Of a stretch of DNA of 18,191 nt, positions 1-7,687 are shown piece by piece. This DNA comes from AV17 sp046262735 (lineage in GTDB: Bacteria > Verrucomicrobiota > Verrucomicrobiia > Chthoniobacterales > UBA10450): NCBI GenBank assembly GCA_046262735.1, contig JBHEMD010000092.1:1-18191 (forward strand). The letters are read 5' to 3'. The notes beneath the pieces are model-generated. The model did not search any database and was not told where the DNA came from. It saw only the letters and a list, made by a program, of their open reading frames with translations. Position 1 is the first letter of the stretch, and each line of letters starts with the position of its first letter. Made by a program: the position numbers and the translations under genes.

Positions 1-496
1 GGCCGGTCCCGCTCCGGGCGCGCCGGACGTGGGCGTCGATGAAACGGTTCCCAAGCTTTTGATACACGCTCGCGGTGCGCGCGTGGGGAAATGAATTTGG
101 CATCAATTGCGCAAATAATTCCCAGTTGGCGAGATGACTCAACACCATGACCACCGGCACGCCGGCGCGCAGATGTCGATCTATTGCGTCGAGATTTTCA
201 AGCGTGACCCGCTCTCGAAGCTTCTCCGGCGGCGCGGCCATGATTTTGGCCGTGTAAACAAGATTCGCCCCGAGGCGTTGAAAATGGCGGCGCACCAGCC
301 GGCGCAACTTTCTCGCCGATTTTTCGTTCCCGAAGGCAATGGAAACGTTGCGCCAGGCGAGCCGCCGATATTTACCGAAAACGGCCCAGGCGCACCAGCC
401 GCCGGCGTGGCCGAGCGCAAACACGGCGGGCCACGGTAAAACGGCGAGCACGGCCGCGCCCGCGCGATAAAGAATGTAAACGCAAAACTCCAGCAT
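1..496 (-). CDS. LpxL/HtrB-family lysophospholipid (Kdo-lipid A) acyltransferase, 3' end outside window
   Basis: The frame is open from an ATG at 496 to the window edge (165 codons), so only the N-terminal part is visible. Residues 8-40 are hydrophobic, as in the N-terminal membrane anchor of LpxL/HtrB. Residues 49-56 (RNVSIAFG) match the family's RNL..AFP-like block. Residues 120-127 (SHLANWEL) contain the HX4E catalytic motif, with H121 and E126 and the typical NWE. The family transfers a secondary acyl chain onto lipid A precursors or related glycolipids at the inner membrane. No strong ribosome site precedes the ATG. An in-frame GTG lies eight codons upstream, and the frame is closed by a TGA near 557, so the start is uncertain by a few codons. 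The gene is divergent from the glycosyltransferase at 577. The acyl donor and acceptor cannot be read from this fragment. Confidence 0.85.
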   Translation of the reverse strand, partial: MLEFCVYILYRAGAAVLAVLPWPAVFALGHAGGWCAWAVFGKYRRLAWRNVSIAFGNEKSARKLRRLVRRHFQRLGANLVYTAKIMAAPPEKLRERVTLENLDAIDRHLRAGVPVVMVLSHLANWELFAQLMPNSFPHARTASVYQKLGNRFIDAHVRRARSGTG

Positions 497-540
497 TCGA
501 GAAGGCGACAACGCGCGCACCCCGCCGCGCCAGAGTAAAT

Positions 541-570
541 TTGCCTGCGCTGTGCATCAATTGATATTAC
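541..570 (+). promoter_or_regulatory. Candidate sigma70-like promoter in the divergent gap before the glycosyltransferase
   Basis: The 80-bp gap between the divergent genes holds TTGCCT (541-546) and TATTAC (565-570), 18 bp apart, each matching the consensus at four of six positions. If used, transcription would start very near the GTG at 577, giving a leaderless or almost leaderless mRNA. This is a pattern match only; the AT-rich patch here is the only one in the gap. Confidence 0.25.
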
Positions 571-576
571 GCGAGC

Positions 577-2595
577 GTGTCGCCAGCCGATTCCTCTTCT
601 GCCGCCCGCGACCGCCGTCAATCGGCGCAGCGCGCGGATGAAGTTTTTTCAGAAGACGGCTCCTCGCTCGAGCAGCTGCAGGCGCAGGTGCGCAACCTCG
701 CACAGACGTTGCGAGCAAGAACGTCCGAGTTAGAGGCAGCCGACCGCCACATCGCGAAGCTGGAGGAAAAGCTGTTCAAGCTGAAGGAGCTCAGCCGGGA
801 AGTGAAACAGCTGAAAGAGGAGAAACAACTCCTGCGCAAATCGCCGGAACGAAAGCTTGGCCAAATATTGCTTGCTCCATATCGGCTGCCGCAAAAGCTG
901 TTTCGGGCCTTGCGGCGAAATCGCGCTCGAGCGACGGCTCGCTCCGGTTCCGCAACCGAATATCAACGTTGGTTTGAAAAGCATCGTGCCACTCCGGAGC
1001 AGCTGGCAACAATGCGAGAGGAGGCGCGCAGTTTCGCGACCAAACCGCTGATCAGCGTGATCGTTCCCGTGTTCAACGCACCGGTGGCGTGGTTTGTGCA
1101 GGCGGTAGACTCGGTTGTCGCCCAGGCCTACGAAAACTGGGAACTCATCGTGGTCGATGACGGATCGACGGACCCGGAGTTGCGCCAATATTTGGGGACA
1201 CTCGACGGGCGCGATCCGCGAATGAACGTCCTCCCCTCCAGCACGAACCGCGGCATTTCGGCCGCGTTGAACTCGGGAATTGACCGAGCACGTGGCGATT
1301 GGCTGGCTTTTCTAGATCACGACGATCTGCTCGAACCTGATGCGCTTTTTCAGACGGCCAAATTGCTTCAGCACTTTCCTGACGCCGATCTGATCTATTC
1401 GGACGAAGACAAACTAAGCGATACGGGTTTCGAGCGCCCACTGTTCAAGCCGGATTGGTCGCCGGAACTTTTGTTAAGCGGTAATTACGTTTCGCATTTC
1501 GTCACGGTGCGACGGGAAATGGTCCAGTCGGTCGGCGGGTTTCGTTCCGAGTTGGATTCCGCGCAGGATTACGATTTGGTGTTGCGAATCACCGAGCGGA
1601 CGCAGCGCATTCATCACGTGCCGCGGGTGCTTTATCACTGGCGCCGCAGCGCCGCTTCGAGCGCGATCGATGTGCGCCAAAAACCGGGGCAACTGGATGC
1701 TGCACGCCGCGCGCTCGAGGAGCATCTGCAGCGCGAAGCGGTGAACGCACGCGTGGCGATCGATTGGCCCACGCACACGTTTTGGGTCCAGCGCGAATTG
1801 ATCCAGCCGCAAAAAATCTCCATCGTCATTCCGCTGATCGAGGCGAGCCAATCAATCGAGCGTTGTCTTCAGTGCCTTGGCCAGACGACATATCCCGACT
1901 ACGAGATTGTCATTGTCGGCCCCGAGAAACATCTGCACGAGTCGCGCACTGCGCTCAGCCGGTTGAGCCATCGGCTGCTCGAGTTCGGCGGCGCGTTGAA
2001 CTACCCCGCGCTGAATAATTTCGCCGTCGCGCAAACGCAAAGTCCGTGGCTGTTGTTCCTTCTTCCGGCGGTGGAAGCGCGCGATCCCGAATGGCTCAAG
2101 ACCATGGCTACGCACATCCAGCGGGGGGAGGTCGGAGCCGTCGGCCCTCTTTTGCTCGGCCCCGATCACGTCATTTTGCACGCGGGCGTCGTTGTCGGCA
2201 CCGCTGGAATCGCGCAGTCTGTATTGCGCGGATTCGCGGCTAATGATCCGTCGGTCTTGAAACGGGCCGGCGTGACGCGCAATTGCAGTGCGGTGAGCGG
2301 CGCCTGTCTTCTCACCCGGCGCGACGTGTTCGCGCAGGTCGGCGGTTTCGATGAAGGTCTGGCCCACGCATTCCATGATGTCGATCTTTGCCTGAAACTG
2401 CGGCGAGCGGGTTATCTCGTTGTTTACACGCCGTTCGCCAGACTTCACCAGCATGCCGGGGCCGATGACGAGGCGCCCGGCGATTCGCGCGACGCGGAAC
2501 GCATGCGCAAACGTTGGGCGGAAATGCCGGAACACGATCCTTATTACAACCCGAATCTTTCTCGCGAACGCGCCGATTTTTCGTTAGGCAATTGA
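577..2595 (+). CDS. Two-domain GT2 family glycosyltransferase with N-terminal coiled coil
   Basis: The protein has 672 residues and a GTG start; the frame is closed by TGA at 562-564, so little alternative exists. Residues 25-90 are rich in heptad-like Leu/Glu/Lys and predict a coiled coil. Residues 158-385 form a GT-A domain of family GT2: an ISVIVPVFN strand, VVDDGSTD (192-199) for nucleotide binding, a DHDD metal site (247-250), and QDYDL (330-334) near the catalytic base region. A second GT2-like domain runs from 413 to about 625, with ISIVIPL at the start and HDVDLCLKLRRAGY near the end, but at its DXD position it reads LLPAVE (495-500). No signal peptide or membrane helix is seen, so it probably acts at the cytoplasmic face. 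Such proteins typically build O-antigen, exopolysaccharide or cell-surface glycans. The RmlC-like gene 20 bp downstream fits a sugar-related role. Donor and acceptor are unknown. Confidence 0.9.
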   Translation: MSPADSSSAARDRRQSAQRADEVFSEDGSSLEQLQAQVRNLAQTLRARTSELEAADRHIAKLEEKLFKLKELSREVKQLKEEKQLLRKSPERKLGQILLAPYRLPQKLFRALRRNRARATARSGSATEYQRWFEKHRATPEQLATMREEARSFATKPLISVIVPVFNAPVAWFVQAVDSVVAQAYENWELIVVDDGSTDPELRQYLGTLDGRDPRMNVLPSSTNRGISAALNSGIDRARGDWLAFLDHDDLLEPDALFQTAKLLQHFPDADLIYSDEDKLSDTGFERPLFKPDWSPELLLSGNYVSHFVTVRREMVQSVGGFRSELDSAQDYDLVLRITERTQRIHHVPRVLYHWRRSAASSAIDVRQKPGQLDAARRALEEHLQREAVNARVAIDWPTHTFWVQRELIQPQKISIVIPLIEASQSIERCLQCLGQTTYPDYEIVIVGPEKHLHESRTALSRLSHRLLEFGGALNYPALNNFAVAQTQSPWLLFLLPAVEARDPEWLKTMATHIQRGEVGAVGPLLLGPDHVILHAGVVVGTAGIAQSVLRGFAANDPSVLKRAGVTRNCSAVSGACLLTRRDVFAQVGGFDEGLAHAFHDVDLCLKLRRAGYLVVYTPFARLHQHAGADDEAPGDSRDAERMRKRWAEMPEHDPYYNPNLSRERADFSLGN

Positions 2596-2614
2596 CCTGC
2601 TTTATGACATCGAC

Positions 2615-3364
2615 ATGAACGAGCGCGAACAAAAACGCTGGAGCGGATTGAATGCGGACGCTCAGGCGGCATTAGCTGGGCGGAACTACAAGGCGGGTTC
2701 TTTTCCCCAGCAGGTTACCAGTGGTGGAGTGGATGCGGGTGAGCTCGCGAGCGCGGACCGGCGTAAACCCGAGATTAAGCGGCTCTGGATTCCGGGCGTG
2801 GAGATTTTTAGCCGCACGGTTCATCCGCAGCGGCATCGCGGAGTTTTTGGCGAATTCGTCCGGCGCGAGGAGGGAATTCTGGCCCGGATCGGTTTGTGGC
2901 CGAAGCAATGGTCGGCCGCGCGCATGTTCGCGCACACCGCGAAAGGCTTTCACATTCATCCGCCAAGCATACCGGCCGATAGCACACCGCAGCGATGGCA
3001 TCGCCGCCTATTTGCGACGCAGGCGAACGAGTATCGGTTGCGCCGATACGATGATGAACAATGGGACGCGATGTTTTTCGTGCAGGGGCGGGTGGAAATG
3101 ATCCTGCGCGATGTTCGCGCGGGGTTGCCCGCGCGCACGATGCGTTTCTTTATCGACGGCGACAATCATCGCAGCCGCAACAATGTGGGCGTGGTAATTC
3201 CGCCGGGTGTGGCCCACGCCATTCGCGTCGAAGGCTCTGAAGACCTGATCATGGTTTACGGGACGAGCACCGTTTTCCATCCGGAATTCGAAGGTCGGAT
3301 CGCGAGCGAGATCGAGACTGCAGATTTGCCCGAGTCCTGGCGGAAGTTTCTGCAACGTGAATAG
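2615..3364 (+). CDS. RmlC-like cupin (dTDP-4-dehydrorhamnose 3,5-epimerase-related)
   Basis: The 249-residue protein lines up with the RmlC fold along its length: PGVEIF followed by RHRGVFGEF (60-81) corresponds to the F.D.RG.F.E entry strand, AKGFHIHPP (109-117) to the RGLHYQ active-site strand, and IPPGVAHAI (195-203) to the IP.GFAHGF strand. MVYGTSTVFHPEFEG (213-227) corresponds to the tyrosine-containing segment. RmlC epimerises C3 and C5 of dTDP-4-keto-6-deoxyglucose on the way to dTDP-rhamnose. Here the canonical GLH is FHIH, and one of the YY positions before P-E reads VF, so the substrate may differ or the protein may be a related sugar epimerase or isomerase. It begins 20 bp after the glycosyltransferase stop and is probably co-transcribed with it. 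The first 50 residues are extra relative to RmlC. Confidence 0.75.
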   Translation: MNEREQKRWSGLNADAQAALAGRNYKAGSFPQQVTSGGVDAGELASADRRKPEIKRLWIPGVEIFSRTVHPQRHRGVFGEFVRREEGILARIGLWPKQWSAARMFAHTAKGFHIHPPSIPADSTPQRWHRRLFATQANEYRLRRYDDEQWDAMFFVQGRVEMILRDVRAGLPARTMRFFIDGDNHRSRNNVGVVIPPGVAHAIRVEGSEDLIMVYGTSTVFHPEFEGRIASEIETADLPESWRKFLQRE

Positions 3365-3440
3365 ATGATCGGTGATAAGTGAATGGTGACCGCGCAAACA
3401 GCGTTTCTTCCAATTCACCAGTCGCCGATCTCGATTCACT
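3364..3440. repeat. Palindromic element built from inverted heptamer arrays (copy A)
   Basis: The gap between the cupin and the methyltransferase reads as 7-bp units. On the plus strand from 3364: GATGATC, GGTGATA, AGTGAAT, GGTGACC. On the minus strand from 3440: AGTGAAT, CGAGATC, GGCGACT, GGTGAAT, TGGAAGA. The arms fold: 3367-3375 pairs with 3422-3430 (nine pairs, one G-U) and 3379-3384 with 3413-3418 (six pairs). The core contains GCGCA and GCGTT. It lies directly after the cupin stop codon and could work as a 3' RNA hairpin or be a dispersed repeat. There is no U-tract, so it is not a classical terminator. Confidence 0.6.
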
Positions 3441-3447
3441 CTTGTGA

Positions 3448-4158
3448 ATGAAGCGACGCTTCGACCCGGGTGAGCTGGAAATGATGGACCGGCCGCAGCC
3501 GGTCTCGGCCGAGCTGGAGCGCGACCTGTTGAACCTCCGCCAGCTCAATCGATATTTCGGCAGCTATCGGCTGATCCTGAAATTCATCCGGCGCTGGATC
3601 AAACCGGGGGCGCGCTTTTCGATTGTCGATCTTGCGACCGGGTCGGGGGACATTCCGCGGGTGGTGGTCGATTACGCGCGCCGCCTTGGCGCGCGTGTCG
3701 CGATCGATGCGTTAGATCGACAAGCCCCGACGCTCGAAATCGCCCGAAATTTGGGCGCCGATTACCCGGAGATTTCCTATCTCGAGGCGAACATCCTGGA
3801 ATGGAATCCCGGGAGAACCTACGACATCGTTCTTTGCTCGCTCGTGCTGCACCATTTCAGCGAGCAGGACGCGGTGCGGGTGCTCGAGCGGTGCCGCGAA
3901 TTATCCCGCCGGTTTGTGCTCGTCTCCGACCTGCGGCGCAGCCTGCTCCTCACCAGTGGCGTCCATCTTTTGACCGCGCTGGTCTTTCGCGAACCGATGA
4001 CCCGGTATGACGCGCGTGTTTCGGCCGCGCGCGCGTTTTCATTCAATGAATTTGATGAGCTCGCGCACCGGGCCGGTTGGAAAAATTTCGGTCACAAGCG
4101 ATTCCGGTTTGGGCGACAGGCGATTTGGCTGGAGAAGATCGACAATCGCGGAAAATGA
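3448..4158 (+). CDS. Class I SAM-dependent methyltransferase
   Basis: The 236-residue protein has a Rossmann SAM-binding glycine loop at VDLATGSGD (60-68), an acidic residue after strand 2 (IDALD, 86-90), and a motif IV/post-motif region with YDIVLCSLVLHHF (125-137). The arrangement resembles UbiE/MenG-like and polyketide-associated methyltransferases. The N-terminal stretch with MMDRPQPVS (12-20) is typical of one uncharacterised subgroup that starts with a MDRP-type segment. Its stop codon overlaps the panC start (ATGA), so the two are very likely translated from one message. That is a positional link; nothing in pantothenate synthesis requires this methyltransferase. The substrate cannot be predicted. 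Confidence 0.85.
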   Translation: MKRRFDPGELEMMDRPQPVSAELERDLLNLRQLNRYFGSYRLILKFIRRWIKPGARFSIVDLATGSGDIPRVVVDYARRLGARVAIDALDRQAPTLEIARNLGADYPEISYLEANILEWNPGRTYDIVLCSLVLHHFSEQDAVRVLERCRELSRRFVLVSDLRRSLLLTSGVHLLTALVFREPMTRYDARVSAARAFSFNEFDELAHRAGWKNFGHKRFRFGRQAIWLEKIDNRGK

Positions 4159-4982
4159 GAGTGGTAACGACGATCGCTCAGGTGCAGGCGGAATCGGAGG
4201 CGCGACCGCGAGTTCTGGTGCCCACGATGGGCGCGCTGCACAATGCGCATGGGGAATTGATCCGCGTTGCACGCGAGCTGGCCGGCGGCGATGGGCAGGT
4301 GACGGTGAGCATTTTCGTCAACCCGCTCCAGTTCGAACCGGGCGGTGATTATCAGCGGTATCCGCGGCCGGAGAACTCGGACGAGGAGTTCTGCCGCGCG
4401 GCCGGGGTCGATCTTTTGTTCAAGCCGACCGCTGAGGAGATGTATTTTGCCGATCGCTCGACATTTGTCGAAGAGACGGCGTTATCGCGCGGGCTCGAAG
4501 GCAAATCGCGGCCCGGGCATTTCGCCGGCGTCTGCACGGTGGTCGCGAAACTTTTCAACGTTCTTTCGCCGGATGCGGCGGTGTTCGGGGAGAAAGATTT
4601 CCAGCAACTGGCGATTGTGCGCAGAATGGTGCGCGATCTTAATTTCAAGATCGACATCGTGCCGGTGGCGACGGTCCGGGAGGCTGACGGACTGGCGTGC
4701 AGCTCGCGCAACGCGTATTTGAGCGCAGACGAACGGCGGGAGGCGTCGATTTTATATAAGGCACTGAGGGCTGGCGCTGAGGCGTCCACGACCTCGGCAG
4801 CGGAAATTGTCGATCTTGTGCGAAGGGCCATCAGCCAGGCACCGCTGGCCCGCATCGATTATGCGGAGGTGATCGATGCCGAGACCTTGCAAGACCTCGA
4901 GGTGGTCGGGCCAAATTCGCTCCTGGCGGTGGCGGTATTCTTTGGTAAAACGCGGTTGATCGACAACATCCGGCTCGGCTGA
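4155..4982 (+). CDS. panC: Pantothenate synthetase (pantoate--beta-alanine ligase)
   Basis: This cytoplasmic enzyme joins pantoate and beta-alanine with ATP, through a pantoyl-adenylate, to make pantothenate for coenzyme A. The 275 residues match the family in length and contain all the hallmark blocks: PTMGALH (23-29), FVNPLQF followed by D..RYPR (54-71), KSRPGHFAGVCTVV (117-130), FGEKDFQQL (144-152) and SSRNAYLS (183-190), the KMSKS-like loop. The HxGH nucleotide-binding signature reads HNAH (29-32), with alanine in place of the usual glycine. I chose the ATG at 4155 because it starts exactly at the conserved N-terminus and forms a 4-base overlap with the upstream stop. A longer in-frame ATG at 4077 would sit inside the methyltransferase gene. 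Confidence 0.95.
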   Translation: MRVVTTIAQVQAESEARPRVLVPTMGALHNAHGELIRVARELAGGDGQVTVSIFVNPLQFEPGGDYQRYPRPENSDEEFCRAAGVDLLFKPTAEEMYFADRSTFVEETALSRGLEGKSRPGHFAGVCTVVAKLFNVLSPDAAVFGEKDFQQLAIVRRMVRDLNFKIDIVPVATVREADGLACSSRNAYLSADERREASILYKALRAGAEASTTSAAEIVDLVRRAISQAPLARIDYAEVIDAETLQDLEVVGPNSLLAVAVFFGKTRLIDNIRLG

Positions 4983-5002
4983 CCAGCGCGCCCGCGCCTG
5001 GC

Positions 5003-5049
5003 AGCTTGGAATGGATAGTGCTCCAAGGCTAATTGCCCCGAGCGGGGCA
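5003..5049 (+). other. Two adjacent hairpins between panC and the RlpA-like gene
   Basis: Just after the panC stop, AGCTTGGA (5003-5010) can pair with TCCAAGGCT (5022-5030) with one bulge, and TGCCCC (5034-5039) pairs perfectly with GGGGCA (5044-5049) across a GAGC loop. The second is followed by GTGTTT, not a real U-run. The 136-bp gap to the next gene could therefore hold a weak terminator or a structured leader. I do not recognise a known riboswitch class here. Confidence 0.35.
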
Positions 5050-5118
5050 GTGTTTCGGCCCATGGAAAAGCCTTGCCTGACAGGCGTAAATCGGATAAAA
5101 GGAACGGGCAACTTGCTC

Positions 5119-5949
5119 ATGAAGAGGCTCTTCGTCCTTTGCTTTATCCTTGCCTTTAGCGGAGCGGTGTGGGCTGAGGATCAATCAACTTCCCCGTACG
5201 CGACGGCCGCCGACTTCGCCAAATACGCGATGAAGCTGCGTGAGGTGGCGCTTCTGAAGGTGGAACCGCAGGTGTTCGTGCCGACGGCTTCGCGCCCGGC
5301 GCCGACGCGGTTCCCGTGGAAGACGAACATCGTGACAACGGTGTTTTGGATCGGGGAACAAGCCGGAGGGAACAACCCAGTGCCGAATTACAAGAGCTCC
5401 TGGGACTTGAACTGGACGACAAACTACGGCGGTTTTGATACGCCGGACACGTCCGCGCGTCGCAATTACATCCCGGTAGCCTTTATTCCGAAGCTCAACC
5501 CATTCTATTGCGCGTTGCCCTACAACGACGTCAGCCACGGGCAATTCAAGCCCGAGGCGCCGCTGGTCATCCCGTGGTTTAAGCAGGCATATACCGAGCC
5601 GGGGCGCTCCGTCTGCCAGCATCGCTGGATCGCGATTCGCAAGGGCAACCGCACCTGCTACGCCCAATGGGAGGATTGCGGGCCGTTCCGCACGGACCAT
5701 TTCCAATACGTTTTCCAAAACGAGCGGCCGAAACCAAACCTGAACCACGGCGCCGGCTTGGATGTCTCTCCCGCTGTGCGCGATTACCTCGGCCTCGCCC
5801 CGACCGATGTTACCGACTGGCAATTTGTCGACGTCCGCGACGTGGCACCGGGGCCGTGGCGCAGCTACGGCGAGAACAACAATTTTGTCATCGCGCGGCG
5901 CCAACTGGAAAAACAGGTGGCCCAGCAAACGTCGGCGCCGAAAAAGTAG
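5119..5949 (+). CDS. Secreted RlpA/double-psi-beta-barrel-like protein
   Basis: The 276-residue protein begins with a clear signal peptide, MKRLFVLCFILAFSGAVWA, with a likely cut after A19. I chose this ATG because of that signal; an in-frame ATG at 5011 would bury it. The C-terminal half resembles the RlpA/DPBB fold: CALPYND (131-137) in the position of the TAAH..LPFG strand, GNRTCYAQWEDCGPF (176-190) matching the N-G-R...V.D.GPF strand, and GAGLDVSPAVRDYLGL (211-226) matching the IIDLS.AAA..LG strand. RlpA proteins bind or cleave peptidoglycan glycan strands, so an envelope role is likely. This is a motif-level resemblance, not a proven homology. Residues 60-130 show no family I recognise. 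Cysteines at 131, 166, 180 and 187 could form disulfides after export. Confidence 0.75.
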   Translation: MKRLFVLCFILAFSGAVWAEDQSTSPYATAADFAKYAMKLREVALLKVEPQVFVPTASRPAPTRFPWKTNIVTTVFWIGEQAGGNNPVPNYKSSWDLNWTTNYGGFDTPDTSARRNYIPVAFIPKLNPFYCALPYNDVSHGQFKPEAPLVIPWFKQAYTEPGRSVCQHRWIAIRKGNRTCYAQWEDCGPFRTDHFQYVFQNERPKPNLNHGAGLDVSPAVRDYLGLAPTDVTDWQFVDVRDVAPGPWRSYGENNNFVIARRQLEKQVAQQTSAPKK

Positions 5950-5969
5950 CGGTAGAGCGAGCGACGACT

Positions 5970-7676
5970 CTAACGCAGGCGAGCGTTCAACTCACCGAAC
6001 TCACTCTGGAGTTCGTCGGCGCGCCCCACGAGCGGCTCGATCTGCGCGCGTTCGCGCGCACAATGCGCTTGCAGTGGTTCGAAACCGGCGGCGATGTGAT
6101 TGTGAAAAGAGTCGATCGTTTCGTTGAATTGCCAGCTGATCAGCTCGATTAATTCAGCAACTCTTTTTTGCATTTCCGTTTGATAAGCGGTGACGATTCG
6201 GTACCGGCGATAAAATACCAGCGCCACACCAATGGCGACTGCCAGCGCGGCCAGCAGCGCCATGAAACCACCTATGGCGAAGCTGATTTTCCACACGAGC
6301 GCAGCGGCAAGGGCGAACACCACGGCCGCGGCGGCCGGCAGTTGCAACCACAGTGCAGTCCGACGAAACAGTCGTGTGAGATCGTCGAGGTTCGAAACGG
6401 AGGCGCGTGCGCTCATCGCCATTTGCACGGCGTGAAGGAGTTTGCGCCGTTCGCCCGCGAAATCTGGCAACGCCTGCGGGATCTCCGCTTTGATGTCGCT
6501 GGCGAGCTGCTGGTCGACCAAGTCGTGCAATTGTGGCCAGACAGCGCGCAAATCGCTTTCCAGTGATTCCGCGGTTTCTTCAATCTGGCGCTCGATTGAT
6601 TCGCGCGAGGCCTGGTCGATTTCCAATTGAAAATCGCGTGGCTGCGGGAACTTCCCCCACAGCGTCTTCCACGTTTGCATAAGCGAGAGCTTGGCTTTTA
6701 ACCGCGGCAAGCCTTGCGCCGAGGCGGTCTTCCCGGCCTCTTCGACCTGGCGCAACAGATCCGCGACCCGGCGCTGGGTTTGTTCCTTTCGTGTCTGGAG
6801 CAACGTGTTTACTCGTGACAGCCGCGCCTCGTCACGCGCGATCACCTCGAGCGTGACCCGTCGTTCGCTTACAATCTCGTGGAGCAACATCAGCGCGATC
6901 TGACAGGCGGAACGAAGTTTCTGGGTCCGGCCGCCGGACTGGCCAACAACGAGATTAACCTGCTCGTTCAAGGGCGCGAACTGCCTCTGCACGCGCAGTC
7001 GGTCGTCGTCCGTTCCAATACTGCGGGCGAGTAACAGGTCGCGGGCCGACACGGGGAAGATCGGCGGCGCAAAACCCATCTTCTGGCTCGCCATGTCCTC
7101 GAAATGACGCTGTACAACATCGATCGCGCGCACGTCGCGTGTGTCCGCCTGTTGCAGAACGAAGACGACGTTCTTCAACACGGTTTTGTCGATTGATCCT
7201 AGAAAATCCCATGTCGCGTGCGTCCACGGATTGGCCGCCGACAAGACGACAAAGACCACATCGGCGCGTTGGATGAAATCGTGGATAAGTTGTCGATCAT
7301 CGGGACCGAGTTTGGCCGTGCCCGGCGTGTCGAGAATTTTGAACTGGTGAAGGAAATCTAGCGGCAGATAACGTTCGACGAACCGCGGCGAAATTTCGAC
7401 CGTCTTTGGTTCGTCACCGTGCTGCAGCAAAGAAATGCGATCGGCCGCGGGTTCGGAGCGGATATCGTGTTCGAACCAGGCGCTCAGGAGCGTTGATTTG
7501 CCGGACTGCGCGTCGCCGATAACAACGAGCTGCAACGGCTCGCGAACCGGGCCGAACAAGCTTTTGACTAATTCGACCCAGGACTCCGGCCGGTGGATGT
7601 CGGAGCCGAGCTGGAGCAGTCCGCTCAGCGCGTCATCGAGGTCGCTCCGAACCTGCAGGTAGCGATCGGCGATCAT
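5970..7676 (-). CDS. Dynamin-like membrane GTPase
   Basis: The 568-residue protein has a GTPase domain at about residues 48-245: G1 P-loop GDAQSGKS (54-61), G3 DTPG (116-119), a G4 position reading QQAD (175-178) instead of N/TKxD, and a G5-like VSA (209-211). No threonine is obvious in the switch-I (G2) stretch (75-92). Long helical, charged regions follow (270-440), then two adjacent membrane helices (about 441-461 and 464-488) and a C-terminal helical region. This order matches bacterial dynamin-like proteins, which remodel or bridge membranes using GTP. I chose the ATG at 7676, 11 bp after the deacetylase stop; the frame extends 83 codons further upstream into the deacetylase gene with composition typical of a shadow frame. 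It is probably translated from the same message as the deacetylase. The 3' end converges on the RlpA-like gene, 20 bp away. Confidence 0.85.
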   Translation of the reverse strand: MIADRYLQVRSDLDDALSGLLQLGSDIHRPESWVELVKSLFGPVREPLQLVVIGDAQSGKSTLLSAWFEHDIRSEPAADRISLLQHGDEPKTVEISPRFVERYLPLDFLHQFKILDTPGTAKLGPDDRQLIHDFIQRADVVFVVLSAANPWTHATWDFLGSIDKTVLKNVVFVLQQADTRDVRAIDVVQRHFEDMASQKMGFAPPIFPVSARDLLLARSIGTDDDRLRVQRQFAPLNEQVNLVVGQSGGRTQKLRSACQIALMLLHEIVSERRVTLEVIARDEARLSRVNTLLQTRKEQTQRRVADLLRQVEEAGKTASAQGLPRLKAKLSLMQTWKTLWGKFPQPRDFQLEIDQASRESIERQIEETAESLESDLRAVWPQLHDLVDQQLASDIKAEIPQALPDFAGERRKLLHAVQMAMSARASVSNLDDLTRLFRRTALWLQLPAAAAVVFALAAALVWKISFAIGGFMALLAALAVAIGVALVFYRRYRIVTAYQTEMQKRVAELIELISWQFNETIDSFHNHIAAGFEPLQAHCARERAQIEPLVGRADELQSEFGELNARLR

Positions 7677-7687
7677 GCCGCTCGAGA

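Noticed and set aside
5035..5118. Riboswitch in the leader of the RlpA-like gene
   Set aside because: Hairpins are present, but I could not match the conserved bases of the c-di-AMP, c-di-GMP, SAM or cobalamin classes.
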